NCBI GenBank assembly: GCA_963774155.1
Contig: CAVZDW010000008.1
Coordinates: forward strand, 744,001-808,000
Reading direction: 5' to 3'
Origin: DASSUW01 sp963774155
Lineage (GTDB): Bacteria > Actinomycetota > Thermoleophilia > Solirubrobacterales > Solirubrobacteraceae
DNA length: 64,000 bases
Positions 47,363 through 55,425 of this stretch are shown piece by piece. Numbering within the stretch: position 1 is the stretch's first letter; every line of letters starts with the position of its first letter. The notes beneath the pieces were generated by a model. It did no database searches, was not told where the DNA came from, and saw nothing but the letters and a program-made list of their open reading frames with translations. Position numbers and translations under genes: made by a program.

Positions 47363-48741
47363 GGTCCGCCGGGATCCAGGCTCGCGTCGCGGTCGCCGCG
47401 GCCGTGGCCATCGTGGTCGCCGTGGCGGCGCTCGGCGTCGCCGTCCTCGGGCGGCTCGACGCCCAGCTCAACGACGTGCTCGACCGCCAGCTCCGCGCGC
47501 GGGCCACCGAGGTCGCGCGGCTGGCGGCCTCGACGCCCGACCTGCTGATGGAGTCGGGCGCCCTGGAGGGGCGGCTCGGCGGGAGCCCGCTGTTCGTGCA
47601 GGTCATCGACTCCCGCGGGCGGATCGTCGCCCGCTCGAACGGGCTCGGCAGCCGGGTGCTCCCGGAGACCGCCGTGATCGACGGCGCGCTCGACGACCGC
47701 CGCGCCGGCTACGGCGTCGCGCGCCTGGGCGCCGACCCGATCCGCGTCTACGCGGCGCCGCTCGGCGAGCTCGGGCGCGGCCCGGCGGCGGGCGGGGCCG
47801 TGGTGGTGGCCGGCACGACGACCGAGATCGAGGACACGCTGGACAGCACGCGCGGCTTCGTGCTCATCGCGTCGCTCGCGGCCGCGCTCCTCGCGGCCGG
47901 GCTCGCCACGGTGCTCGCCCGCCGCGCGCTGCGGCCGCTCCGCCGGCTGTCCTCGGGCGCCCGCGCCATCGAGGCGACCGGCGACGCGTCCAAGCGGCTG
48001 CCCGACCCGCACGTGCGCGACGAGGTCGGCGCGCTGGCCGAGACGCTCAACGCGATGCTGGCGAGCCTCGAGCGTGCGCGCGAGGCCGAGCAGCGCTTCG
48101 TCGGCGACGCCTCGCATGAGCTGCGCACCCCGCTGACCGCCCTGCGGGGCAACCTCGCGTACGTCAGCCGCCATGGCGCCGACCCCGAGGTGCTGGCCGA
48201 CATCGAGGCCGACGCCACGCGGCTCGGCGTGCTGCTCGACGACCTTCTCGCCCTCGCCCGCGAGGACGCCGCGGCGCCCCTGCACGGCGAGCCGGTCGAC
48301 CTCGCCGAGCTCGCCCGCGAAGCGGCCGACGAGCGCACCGACGTCAGGGCCGAGCCCGCGATCGTGCAGGGCGAGCGGCCGGCGCTCGAGCGGGCCGTCG
48401 GCAACCTCGTCGCCAACGCGCGCCGGCACGGGCAGGGCCGCGTCGCCATCGAGGTGACGGGCGACGGCGACCGGGCGCGGCTCAGCGTCAGCGACGAAGG
48501 GCCCGGCCTGACCCCCGAGCAGGCGGAGCACGCGTTCGAGCGCTTCTGGCGCTCGCCCGGCGCCCCAGCGCCCGGGTCGGGGCTCGGCCTGGCCATCGTC
48601 CGTGCCATCGCCGAGCGCCACGGCGGCCGCGTCACGGTCGAGGGCTCGCGCTTCACCATCGATCTGCCCGCGTCTCAAGGATCTCTCAAGGACCCCACCG
48701 ACACTTCGTCCATCATCCGACGAAGGACCTCCTCCCCATGA
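47359..48741 (+). CDS. HAMP-containing sensor histidine kinase (MprB-like)
   Basis: 460 aa from GTG 47359. TM1 is AVAAAVAIVVAVAALGVAVL, an extracytoplasmic loop covers about 35-165, TM2 is GFVLIASLAAALLAAGLATV, and a HAMP region follows. The H-box is GDASHELRTPLTALRGN, the N-box is AVGNLVANARRHG, the G1 box is SDEGPGL, and G2 is GSGLGLAIV. It senses an envelope signal and phosphorylates the coupled regulator. The last codons hold the second MprA-box-like repeat, and the stop overlaps the next gene (ATGA). Confidence 0.92.
   Translation: MRSAGIQARVAVAAAVAIVVAVAALGVAVLGRLDAQLNDVLDRQLRARATEVARLAASTPDLLMESGALEGRLGGSPLFVQVIDSRGRIVARSNGLGSRVLPETAVIDGALDDRRAGYGVARLGADPIRVYAAPLGELGRGPAAGGAVVVAGTTTEIEDTLDSTRGFVLIASLAAALLAAGLATVLARRALRPLRRLSSGARAIEATGDASKRLPDPHVRDEVGALAETLNAMLASLERAREAEQRFVGDASHELRTPLTALRGNLAYVSRHGADPEVLADIEADATRLGVLLDDLLALAREDAAAPLHGEPVDLAELAREAADERTDVRAEPAIVQGERPALERAVGNLVANARRHGQGRVAIEVTGDGDRARLSVSDEGPGLTPEQAEHAFERFWRSPGAPAPGSGLGLAIVRAIAERHGGRVTVEGSRFTIDLPASQGSLKDPTDTSSIIRRRTSSP
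48673..48691 (+). promoter_or_regulatory. Perfect MprA-box-like repeat upstream of the LolA-fold/ABC operon
   Basis: TCTCAAGG-ATC-TCTCAAGG: two identical 8-mers 11 bp apart, lying inside the last kinase codons. At the same distance as in the regulator promoter (8 bp) comes GACACT (48700-48705), a poor -10. The downstream ATG is at 48738. It suggests an internal promoter giving extra expression of the three downstream genes. Confidence 0.68.
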
Positions 48742-49898
48742 GCCGTCTCCGCACCATCTCCACACAACGTCTCGTCCTCCTCGTAGCCGCCACCGTCGCG
48801 CTCGTCCTCAGCGCCGGCTTCGCCCAGGCGGCGCTCACGTCGGACGAGAAGCCCGCGGCCAAGCCGCTCGACCGGGCGATCCACGACGCCGTCGCCGCTC
48901 CCGACGTGCAGGGCGTCACGGCGCGCGTCACGTTCACCAACGGGCTGCTGCCCTCGGGGTCCCTCCCCCGCGGCGCCGCGTCCCCGCTGGCCGCCGGGGC
49001 CGAGGGCCGGCTGTGGCTCGGCGCCGACGGGCAGGTCCGGCTCGAGCTGCAGAGCGAGGCCGGCGACGCGCAGATCGTCAGCGACGGCAAGCGCCTGACC
49101 GTCTACGACAGCTCGGCCGAGACCGCCTACACGGTCGCGCTCCCGCCCGGCGAGGCGAAGGCCGAGGGAGCCGACCCGACCCTCGCCGACGTCCGGCGCG
49201 GCCTCGACCGCCTCGCCACGGCCTGGACGCTCTCCGGCGCCCAGCCGACGAACACCGGCGGCCGCCCGAGCTACACCGTCCGCATCGCGCCGAAGGACGA
49301 CGGCGGCCTGCTCGGCGCCGCCGAGCTGGCCTGGGACGCCGCCAACGGCGTGCCGCTCCGCGCCGCCGTCTACGCCCAGGGCCAGGACGAGCCGGTGCTC
49401 GAGCTGCAGGCCGAGAACGTCGACTACGGCTCGATCCCCGCCTCGACGTTCGACACCCGGCCGCCCGAGGGCACGAACGTCGTCGAGATCGACCCGCACA
49501 GCACCGACGCCCACGGCAACCCCACCCGAGTGCGCGGCGTCGAGGCGGTGCAGGCGAAGCTCGACTTCGAGCTGAGCGCTCCTGACGAGCTGGCCGGCCT
49601 CCCGCGCACCGACGTCCGCCTCGTGGACGCCTCCGGCAAGCCGGGCGCGCTCAGCACGTACGGCGAGGGCCTCGGCGCGATCGCCGTGTTCCAGCACAAG
49701 GCCGCTCCGGAGCAGGGCGAGCGCGGCGCCGGCGAAGGCGGGCTCGAGCTGCCGCAGATCAACATCGACGGCGCCACGGGCAGCGAGATCGCCACGCCGC
49801 TCGGCACGCTGGTGACGTTCGAGCGCGACGGCGTCTCGTACCTCGTGGTCGGCTCCGTCCCGCCGGTGGCGGCCGAGAACGCGGCGAGGGGGCTGTGA
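48738..49898 (+). CDS. Exported LolA-fold protein
   Basis: 386 aa. The signal segment LVLLVAATVALVLSAGFAQA lacks a lipobox. A LolA/DUF2092-like sheet follows (GRLWLGADGQVRLELQSEAG, VSDGKRLTVYDSSAETAYTV, AELAWDAANGVPLRAAVYA). The C-terminal ~110 residues resemble a second domain (FERDGVSYLVVGSVPP). Such proteins bind lipids or sense envelope damage. It is translationally coupled to the kinase and to the ABC ATPase, so it probably works with the transporter. Confidence 0.8.
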   Translation: MSRLRTISTQRLVLLVAATVALVLSAGFAQAALTSDEKPAAKPLDRAIHDAVAAPDVQGVTARVTFTNGLLPSGSLPRGAASPLAAGAEGRLWLGADGQVRLELQSEAGDAQIVSDGKRLTVYDSSAETAYTVALPPGEAKAEGADPTLADVRRGLDRLATAWTLSGAQPTNTGGRPSYTVRIAPKDDGGLLGAAELAWDAANGVPLRAAVYAQGQDEPVLELQAENVDYGSIPASTFDTRPPEGTNVVEIDPHSTDAHGNPTRVRGVEAVQAKLDFELSAPDELAGLPRTDVRLVDASGKPGALSTYGEGLGAIAVFQHKAAPEQGERGAGEGGLELPQINIDGATGSEIATPLGTLVTFERDGVSYLVVGSVPPVAAENAARGL

Positions 49899-50803
49899 TG
49901 ACCTCAGCCGCTCCGATCGAGGCGCGCGGCCTCGTCAAGCAGTACGGCGACATCACGGCCGTCGACCACGTCGACCTCACCGTGCAGCCCGGCGACGTGT
50001 ACGGCTATCTCGGCCCCAACGGCGCCGGGAAGACGACGTCGCTGCGGATGCTGCTCGGCCTCATCCGACCGGACGAGGGCACGGCGAAGCTGTTCGGGCG
50101 CGACCCCCTCGAGGAGGGGGCGCGCGCCCTGGACGGCGTCGCCGGGTTCGTCGAGGCGCCGCGCTTCTACCCCTACATGAGCGGTCGCCAGAACCTCGAG
50201 CTGGTGGCCGCGCTCGACGGCGACGGCGCGGACAGGCGGATCGGCGAGGCGCTCGACACGGTCGACCTCGCCGACCGCGCGAAGGACAAGGTCGGCGGCT
50301 ACTCGCACGGCATGCGCCAGCGCCTCGGCATCGCCGGGGCGCTCCTGCGCGCGCCACGCCTGCTGCTGCTCGACGAGCCGACCACGGGCCTCGATCCCGC
50401 CGGCATGCGCGACATGCGGGCGCTCGTCCGGCGGCTCGCGGACCAGGGCATGACCGTCCTGCTCTCCAGCCACCTGATGGGCGAGGTCGAGGAGCTCTGC
50501 GATCGCGTGGCCATCATCGGCTCCGGGCGCGTGCTCTACGAGGGCGCGCTGGCCGAGCTGATGGCCGGGTCGGCCGCCCGTTACGAGCTGCGCACCACCG
50601 ACGACATCTACGCGACCGAGATCGCCGGCCGCTTCGGCGAGGTCGACGAGTGGTCCGGCGGCCTCAGCTTCCGCGGCGACGAGGACGCCGCCGCCGAGCT
50701 GTCGGTGGCGCTCGGCCGCGCCGGCGTCGGCATCAAGGCGCTCGTGCCCCGGAGCGCGACGCTCGAGGAGCTCTTCTTGAGCATGACCGAGGGGGACCAA
50801 TGA
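49898..50803 (+). CDS. ABC transporter ATP-binding protein
   Basis: 301 aa from ATG 49898 (GTG 49895 is also possible). Walker A is GPNGAGKTTSLRML, signature YSHGMRQRLGIAGALLRAP, Walker B LLLLDEPTTGLDP, H-loop SSHLMGE. The C-terminal ~80 residues form the accessory domain common in bacitracin/lantibiotic-resistance-type exporters. It pairs with the ABC-2 permease encoded next (ATGA overlap). Location behind a two-component system and a LolA-fold protein suggests envelope stress or antimicrobial defence. Confidence 0.92.
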   Translation: MTSAAPIEARGLVKQYGDITAVDHVDLTVQPGDVYGYLGPNGAGKTTSLRMLLGLIRPDEGTAKLFGRDPLEEGARALDGVAGFVEAPRFYPYMSGRQNLELVAALDGDGADRRIGEALDTVDLADRAKDKVGGYSHGMRQRLGIAGALLRAPRLLLLDEPTTGLDPAGMRDMRALVRRLADQGMTVLLSSHLMGEVEELCDRVAIIGSGRVLYEGALAELMAGSAARYELRTTDDIYATEIAGRFGEVDEWSGGLSFRGDEDAAAELSVALGRAGVGIKALVPRSATLEELFLSMTEGDQ

Positions 50804-51675
50804 GCTCCGTCGCCGTCCCGAACACCGCCGCGGCCACGCGGACGAGCGCCCATCGGCCCGGCGTCGGCGCCGTCTACCGCTGGGAGCTGCGCAAGCTGCT
50901 GGCCCAGAAGCGCACGTTCATCGGTCTCGGCGCCGCCGTCGCGGTGCCGCTCATCTTCGTCGTGGCCCTGGCCGCCGACAGCAGCGGCGGCGGCCCCGAC
51001 GGGCTGGCGTTCGGCAACCTCGTCCGCGAGACCGGCTTCGCCGTCCCGCTCGTCTGCCTCGCCTTCGGGGCGTTCTGGCTGCTGCCGCTGATCACGGCCC
51101 TGGTGGCGGGCGACATCGTGGCCACCGAGGACCACAACGGCACGTTGAAGACGATCCTCACGCGCTCGGTCGAGCGCTGGCACATCTTCGCCGGCAAGAT
51201 CCTCGCCGCGCTCACCTACACGGCGGCCGTGCTCTTCAGCTACGTCGCGATCGGCCTCGTCGCCGGCGGCCTCATCTGGGGCTTCGACCCGCTGACCACG
51301 CTCTCGGGCACGCAGATCGGCGCCGGGCGGGCGCTGCTGCTGACCGCGGCGGGCACGCTCGCGTACCTGCTGCCGCTGGCGGCCATCGCCGCGATCGGGA
51401 TCCTGCTCTCGACGCTCACGCGCAACTCGGCGGCGGCCGTGGTCGGGACGCTGATGGTCTCGATCTTCGTGCAGATCGTCGGCTCGATCTCGGCGCTCGA
51501 CGCGCTGGATCCCTACCTGCTGTCGACCCAGTTCAACGCCTGGCAGGGCATCCTGCGCGAGCCGACGGACTGGGACCCGATCATCCGCTCGGCCTGGGTC
51601 TGCGCGCTCTACGCGATCCCGGCGCTCGGCTGGGCCTTCACGACGTTCCTGCGACGCGATGTCACCGGCGGGTGA
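50800..51675 (+). CDS. ABC-2-type permease
   Basis: 291 aa. The cytosolic start GAVYRWELRKLLAQKRTF is typical of ABC-2 permeases. Six hydrophobic segments follow (GLGAAVAVPLIFVVALAAD, LLPLITALVAGDIVATED, AALTYTAAVLFSYVAIGLVA, LLPLAAIAAIGILLSTLTRN, FVQIVGSISALDAL, AWVCALYAIPALGWAFTTFL). VATEDHNGTLKTILTRSVER is the conserved coupling helix. It is the last gene of the coupled five-gene unit; GroES follows after 20 bp with its own -10. Confidence 0.88.
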   Translation: MSSVAVPNTAAATRTSAHRPGVGAVYRWELRKLLAQKRTFIGLGAAVAVPLIFVVALAADSSGGGPDGLAFGNLVRETGFAVPLVCLAFGAFWLLPLITALVAGDIVATEDHNGTLKTILTRSVERWHIFAGKILAALTYTAAVLFSYVAIGLVAGGLIWGFDPLTTLSGTQIGAGRALLLTAAGTLAYLLPLAAIAAIGILLSTLTRNSAAAVVGTLMVSIFVQIVGSISALDALDPYLLSTQFNAWQGILREPTDWDPIIRSAWVCALYAIPALGWAFTTFLRRDVTGG

Positions 51676-51695
51676 CGCGGATATCGTGATGGTGG

Positions 51696-52022
51696 ATGCA
51701 ACGTCACCTCAGGCCACTCTTCGACCGCGTGGTCATCAAGGAGCTCGATCCCGACCGGGTCCGCCGGTCCGGGCTCGTAGTCCCTGCCGGTGACCATGAG
51801 CCGCCGCCCCAGCACGGCATCGTGCTGGCGGTCGGCCCGGGCATCGACTGGTGGGAGTCGGCCGGCGTCGAGATGCCCGTGAAGAAGGGCGACCACGTCG
51901 TCTTCCCCGCCTCCGCGGGCGTGTGGATCGAGGTCGACGAGGAGCGGCTGCTCGTGTGCCGGGTCGGCGAGCTGCTCGGGGTCATCGAGCAGGCCGCCGA
52001 CTGGGAGTACTCACCGCGGTAA
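51696..52022 (+). CDS. groES: Solo GroES-family co-chaperonin
   Basis: 108 aa, slightly longer than usual GroES. The barrel start LRPLFDRVVIKELD, the mobile-loop region DRVRRSGLVVPAG and the core GIVLAVGPG are all seen. The middle has an unusual IDWWESAGVEM stretch and the C-terminus extends by WEYSPR. No groEL is adjacent, so it is a paralog or serves a GroEL elsewhere. TATCGT at 51682-51687 lies 8 nt before the ATG. The 3' end overlaps the convergent APH gene by 41 bp. Confidence 0.85.
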   Translation: MQRHLRPLFDRVVIKELDPDRVRRSGLVVPAGDHEPPPQHGIVLAVGPGIDWWESAGVEMPVKKGDHVVFPASAGVWIEVDEERLLVCRVGELLGVIEQAADWEYSPR

Positions 52023-52815
52023 GCGGCGCCAGGAGGTCGGCGCAGGCGAGCGGGAACGCGGGATCCTCGTCCGCGCTCTCCGACCACGCGGCCGACAGCT
52101 TGGCGATCACCCACGCCCAGGCGGCGAGGCGGTCGCGGTCGAAGCCGAGCCGCTCGGCCAGCAGATCGAGGCGCCGGGCGAGGATCCGCCCCGGCTGGGG
52201 CAGGTCGAGCAGGCCCGGCCACGGGTTGTGCATGAGGGCGCCGATCTCGTACTCGCGCTCCCCGATGACCCCGGCCGGGTCGATGGCCACCCAGCCGTCG
52301 CCCGCGCGGAGGATGTTCTCGTGGTGCAGGTCGCCGTGGAGGACGAACGGCTCGCCGGAGGTGTCGCACAGCTCGGCGAAGACGGCCGCGTCGTGGCCCG
52401 TGAGCGACTCCTCCCCCCACTCCCGCACGGTCGGGAGCCGGCTGCCGGCCGGCGCCGGAAGCCACAGGGCCCGCATGACGTCCGCGGCGACGGACGTCGC
52501 CGCGGCGTCGTCGGCGGGAACCAGCTCGCGCAGCTCGGTGCCCGGGAACACGCGCTCCATCAGCAGCGCGCCGCGCTCCCGGTCGATGGCGAGGACGCGC
52601 ACCCCGCCGTGGCCGGCGAACCACTCGACGGCGTCCAGCTCGCGCTGGAACTCGAAGTCGTCGGCCGGGCCGACCTTCAGGACAGCCGGGGTCCCGTCGG
52701 CTCTGCGGACCGGCTCGACGTAGCGGTTGCGGTTCGGCAGCGACCCGTCGCGGGCGAGGCTCCAGCGCTCGCGGCAGCCGGCGGCAGTCCGAGCGAAGAC
52801 CTTCGGGTCGCCCAT
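51982..52815 (-). CDS. APH-fold small-molecule kinase (APH(6)/hydroxyurea-type)
   Basis: 277 aa. The kinase catalytic loop is FVLHGDLHHENILR, followed by the metal site GWVAIDPAGVIGE, as in the APH(6)/streptomycin-kinase-like family. The N-terminal lobe has PAVLKVGPADDFEFQREL with the ATP lysine. It phosphorylates an unknown small molecule; the family includes streptomycin 6-kinases, but a house-keeping substrate is equally likely. It converges with groES and diverges from the anti-sigma-type ATPase gene. Confidence 0.82.
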   Translation of the reverse strand: MGDPKVFARTAAGCRERWSLARDGSLPNRNRYVEPVRRADGTPAVLKVGPADDFEFQRELDAVEWFAGHGGVRVLAIDRERGALLMERVFPGTELRELVPADDAAATSVAADVMRALWLPAPAGSRLPTVREWGEESLTGHDAAVFAELCDTSGEPFVLHGDLHHENILRAGDGWVAIDPAGVIGEREYEIGALMHNPWPGLLDLPQPGRILARRLDLLAERLGFDRDRLAAWAWVIAKLSAAWSESADEDPAFPLACADLLAPLTAVSTPSRRPAR

Positions 52816-52866
52816 CGCGCAACCTTACGTTCGGCCCGGCGGGACGGGGGTATTCGTCATGGTGAA

Positions 52867-53253
52867 GTGGATCGCAGAGTGCAAAGCTGGCCGGCGAGCC
52901 CCGAGCACGTCAGCGCAGCGCGGCGGGCCGCCTCCGAGGCGGCGACACGGGCGGGAGCGCGAGACGCCGTGCTCGACGCGATCCGTCTGGCGGTCTCCGA
53001 AGCGGTCAGCAACGTCATCGTCCACGGCTACCGGAACGGCGCGAACGGCGCCTTCACCGTGACGATCGAGTCGACCGATGCCGAGGTCCGGGTCGTCGTG
53101 CGCGACGACGGCTGCGGGATGAGCCCGCGCACGGACAGCCCCGGAGCCGGACTGGGGCTGCCGCTGATCGCCAGCGTGGCGGGGACCTTCACGGTCACGA
53201 CGCCGCCCGAAGGCGGCACCGAGGTCGTCATGACCTTCCCGCTCGAGGTGTGA
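52867..53253 (+). CDS. RsbW/SpoIIAB-like anti-sigma-type ATPase
   Basis: 128 aa from GTG 52867; GTG 52879 is an alternative. The HATPase_c_2 domain fills the protein: DAIRLAVSEAVSNVIVHGYR (N-box Glu/Asn), VVRDDGCGMSP (G1) and GAGLGLPLIASVAG (G2). Such kinases bind sigma factors and phosphorylate STAS anti-anti-sigma proteins. No sigma factor or STAS gene is adjacent, so its partners lie elsewhere. The 3' end overlaps the convergent metallo-beta-lactamase-fold gene by 26 bp. Confidence 0.82.
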   Translation: MDRRVQSWPASPEHVSAARRAASEAATRAGARDAVLDAIRLAVSEAVSNVIVHGYRNGANGAFTVTIESTDAEVRVVVRDDGCGMSPRTDSPGAGLGLPLIASVAGTFTVTTPPEGGTEVVMTFPLEV

Positions 53254-54112
53254 GTACCGCCGAGCGCGCGTGCGGCTGAAGCGTGAGCCGCTCGCCCGCG
53301 CGCAGGACGCGGTGCGGCTGGCCGAGCCGCTCGCAGGCCGCGACGAAGGCGTCCGGCGATGCGGTGTTGAAGGCGAACATCTCGAAGTGCATCGGCACGG
53401 CCACCCGCGCGCCGATGGCGTGCGCGACCGCGGCGGCCTGCTCGCCGTCGAGGTTGCCGGCGACGCGGCGCTCCGCCGCGCGGCCGTTGATGGGCAGCAA
53501 GGCGACGTCGATCCCGCCGGGCCCGGCCGCCGCCCGCACGCGCTCCGCCATCCCGTCGTAGACGAGCGTGTCGCCCGCGTGGTAGAGCGCGAACGGGCCG
53601 CAGCGCACGACGTAGCCGAGGTGGAGCATGCGGCCGGCGGCGTCGCGCTCGATCGTCTCGTGGGCCGCGGGGACGGCGGTGAAGGAGAAGCCGCCCGCGC
53701 CCGTGGTCTCGCCGTCGTCGAGCCCGAGGAGCCGCGAGTGGCCCGCGCGCTCGGCGGCGAGCTCGCGGTGCGCCGCGGGGATCACGACCTCGACCGGCGG
53801 GAGCGCGCGCAGCGTGTCCGGGTCGAGGTGGTCGGTGTGGGCGTGCGAGGCGGTCACGACGTCGACGAAGTCGAGCCGCGCGGGATCGACGACCCGCTCG
53901 GTCATCCGCACGTGCGGCTTGTCGGTGTCCGCGTACTTGCGCGTGAGCGAGTCCGAGAGGTACGGGTCGAGCAGCAGGTGGTGCCCCTGCCAGGCCACGA
54001 GGAAGCCGCTCTGGCCGAGCCACCAGAGATCGATCCCGCCCGCACCGGTCGCGGCTTCGACATCGGCGAGGAACGCGTCGTCGGAGAGGAGCGGCCGGAG
54101 CACGCGCGACAT
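53228..54112 (-). CDS. UlaG-like metallo-beta-lactamase-fold hydrolase
   Basis: 294 aa. WWLGQSGFLVAWQGHHLLLD opens the fold. Metal ligands appear as SHAHTDHLDPDTL (HxHxDH), PAAHETIE, LYHAGDTLVYDGM and VPMHFEMF. UlaG and relatives are cytosolic phospho-lactonases or phosphodiesterases; the true substrate is unknown. It diverges from nudC by 20 bp. Confidence 0.88.
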   Translation of the reverse strand: MSRVLRPLLSDDAFLADVEAATGAGGIDLWWLGQSGFLVAWQGHHLLLDPYLSDSLTRKYADTDKPHVRMTERVVDPARLDFVDVVTASHAHTDHLDPDTLRALPPVEVVIPAAHRELAAERAGHSRLLGLDDGETTGAGGFSFTAVPAAHETIERDAAGRMLHLGYVVRCGPFALYHAGDTLVYDGMAERVRAAAGPGGIDVALLPINGRAAERRVAGNLDGEQAAAVAHAIGARVAVPMHFEMFAFNTASPDAFVAACERLGQPHRVLRAGERLTLQPHARSAVLTPRAGRS

Positions 54113-54132
54113 CTTGGCGTACCGTTGAAGCG

Positions 54133-55035
54133 ATGGCCGACGGGATCGTCTTCACGGGCGAGCGGCTCGACCGGGCCGCCGAGCGCCGCACCGACGCGGA
54201 GTGGATCGCCGCGCAGGCGCAGAGCCCGGGAGCCCGGGCCGTGCTGGCGGGTGACGACGGGATCCACGTGACCGGCGGCGACGAGCCGCGGCTGGCGCTG
54301 CTCCCGCTCGCCGGCCTCCACGCCGACGAGCCGCTGCTGCTCGGGCTCGACGACGTCGGGCCCGTGTTCGTCGTCGACGCCCAGCCGTCGAGCAACGGCC
54401 GGCGGCCGGTCGTCGCCGACCGCGGGGAGGGCGCGGCCGATCCCGCGACCGGGACGCGGCCGCTCGGGCTGCGCCCGGCCGCGGCCTCCCTCCCCCAGGC
54501 TGACGCCGGCCTCGCCGCCCACGCCGCCGCGCTGGTCAACTGGCATCGCCGGCACCGGTACTGCTCGGTCTGCGGGACGGCCACCGCGGTGGCCGAGGGA
54601 GGCATCGTGCGCCGCTGCCCGAGCTGCGGCACGGACCACCACCCGCGGACCGACCCCGTGGTGATCATGCTCGTCACCGACGGCGACCGCGTGCTGCTCG
54701 GCCGCCAGCCGACCTGGCCCACCGGCCGCTACTCGGCGCTGGCGGGCTTCGTGGAGCCGGGCGAGAGCCTCGAGGAGGCCGTCGCCCGCGAGGTCCGGGA
54801 GGAGGCCGGCGTCGAGGTCGGCGCCCCGGTCTACTTCGGCTCCCAGCCGTGGCCGTTCCCGAGCTCGCTCATGCTCGGCTTCCACGTCCCGTGGATCTCC
54901 GGCGACGCTCGGCGCGCGGACCGCGAGCTGGAGGATGTCCGCTGGTTCACGCGCGCCGAGATCTCCGACATCCTGCGCCCGCCGCGGTTCGCCATCGCGG
55001 CCCGGCTGTTGGAAAGCTGGCTGGCGGCTGAGTAG
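54133..55035 (+). CDS. nudC: NADH pyrophosphatase NudC
   Basis: 300 aa. An N-terminal substrate domain is followed by the zinc ribbon YCSVCGTAT/RRCPSCG with all four cysteines. The Nudix box GFVEPGESLEEAVAREVREE plus AGV is complete, and the NudC-specific SQPWPFPSSLMLGF motif follows. It hydrolyses NADH and removes NAD caps from RNA. TACCGT at 54120-54125 lies 7 nt before the ATG, without a Shine-Dalgarno, so the mRNA is probably leaderless. Confidence 0.94.
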   Translation: MADGIVFTGERLDRAAERRTDAEWIAAQAQSPGARAVLAGDDGIHVTGGDEPRLALLPLAGLHADEPLLLGLDDVGPVFVVDAQPSSNGRRPVVADRGEGAADPATGTRPLGLRPAAASLPQADAGLAAHAAALVNWHRRHRYCSVCGTATAVAEGGIVRRCPSCGTDHHPRTDPVVIMLVTDGDRVLLGRQPTWPTGRYSALAGFVEPGESLEEAVAREVREEAGVEVGAPVYFGSQPWPFPSSLMLGFHVPWISGDARRADRELEDVRWFTRAEISDILRPPRFAIAARLLESWLAAE

Positions 55036-55085
55036 ATAAAAAGGGCTCGCTCCCGCTTGCCAGAAAAGCTAGCCTCCCCGGTGAG

Positions 55086-55403
55086 GTGACGCTCGAGGGG
55101 TGGATCTTCATGGTTGGGCTCCGTGTCTTCGACATCGGGGCGCTGATCGTCTGGCTCGTGTGGTTCTTCCGGCTGCGGGACGACGATGACGACGCCGACG
55201 ACGGCCGCGGCGGTGGCGGCAACGCGCCCGAGCCCGAGAACCCCAAGGGCCCGAGCGGCGGCCTGCGGCTGCCGCTGCCCAACGCCGACCCGTGGCCGAC
55301 ACGCCGTCGCGACCACGGCGGCGACCTGCGGCCCTCCCCCGCCACCCGGCGGCGCGGCGTGCCCGAGCCGGTCCCGGCTCGCGCCCCCGTTAAACGGCGA
55401 TAG
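55086..55403 (+). CDS. Small single-pass membrane protein
   Basis: 105 aa from GTG 55086. One TM helix (GLRVFDIGALIVWLVWFFRL) is followed by an acidic patch (DDDDDADD), a glycine run and a Pro/Arg-rich cytosolic tail (TRRRDHGGDLRPSPATRRR). I recognise the general pattern from actinobacterial genomes but no function is known. It is 22 nt upstream of the SBP56-type gene on the same strand, so it may belong to that operon. Confidence 0.7.
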   Translation: MTLEGWIFMVGLRVFDIGALIVWLVWFFRLRDDDDDADDGRGGGGNAPEPENPKGPSGGLRLPLPNADPWPTRRRDHGGDLRPSPATRRRGVPEPVPARAPVKRR

Positions 55404-55425
55404 AACCGAACACCAGGAGGTCTCG

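Noticed and set aside
51982..52815. Aminoglycoside resistance determinant
   Set aside because: The APH fold is clear, but there is no resistance island, mobile element or cassette context; a chromosomal small-molecule kinase is the safer call.
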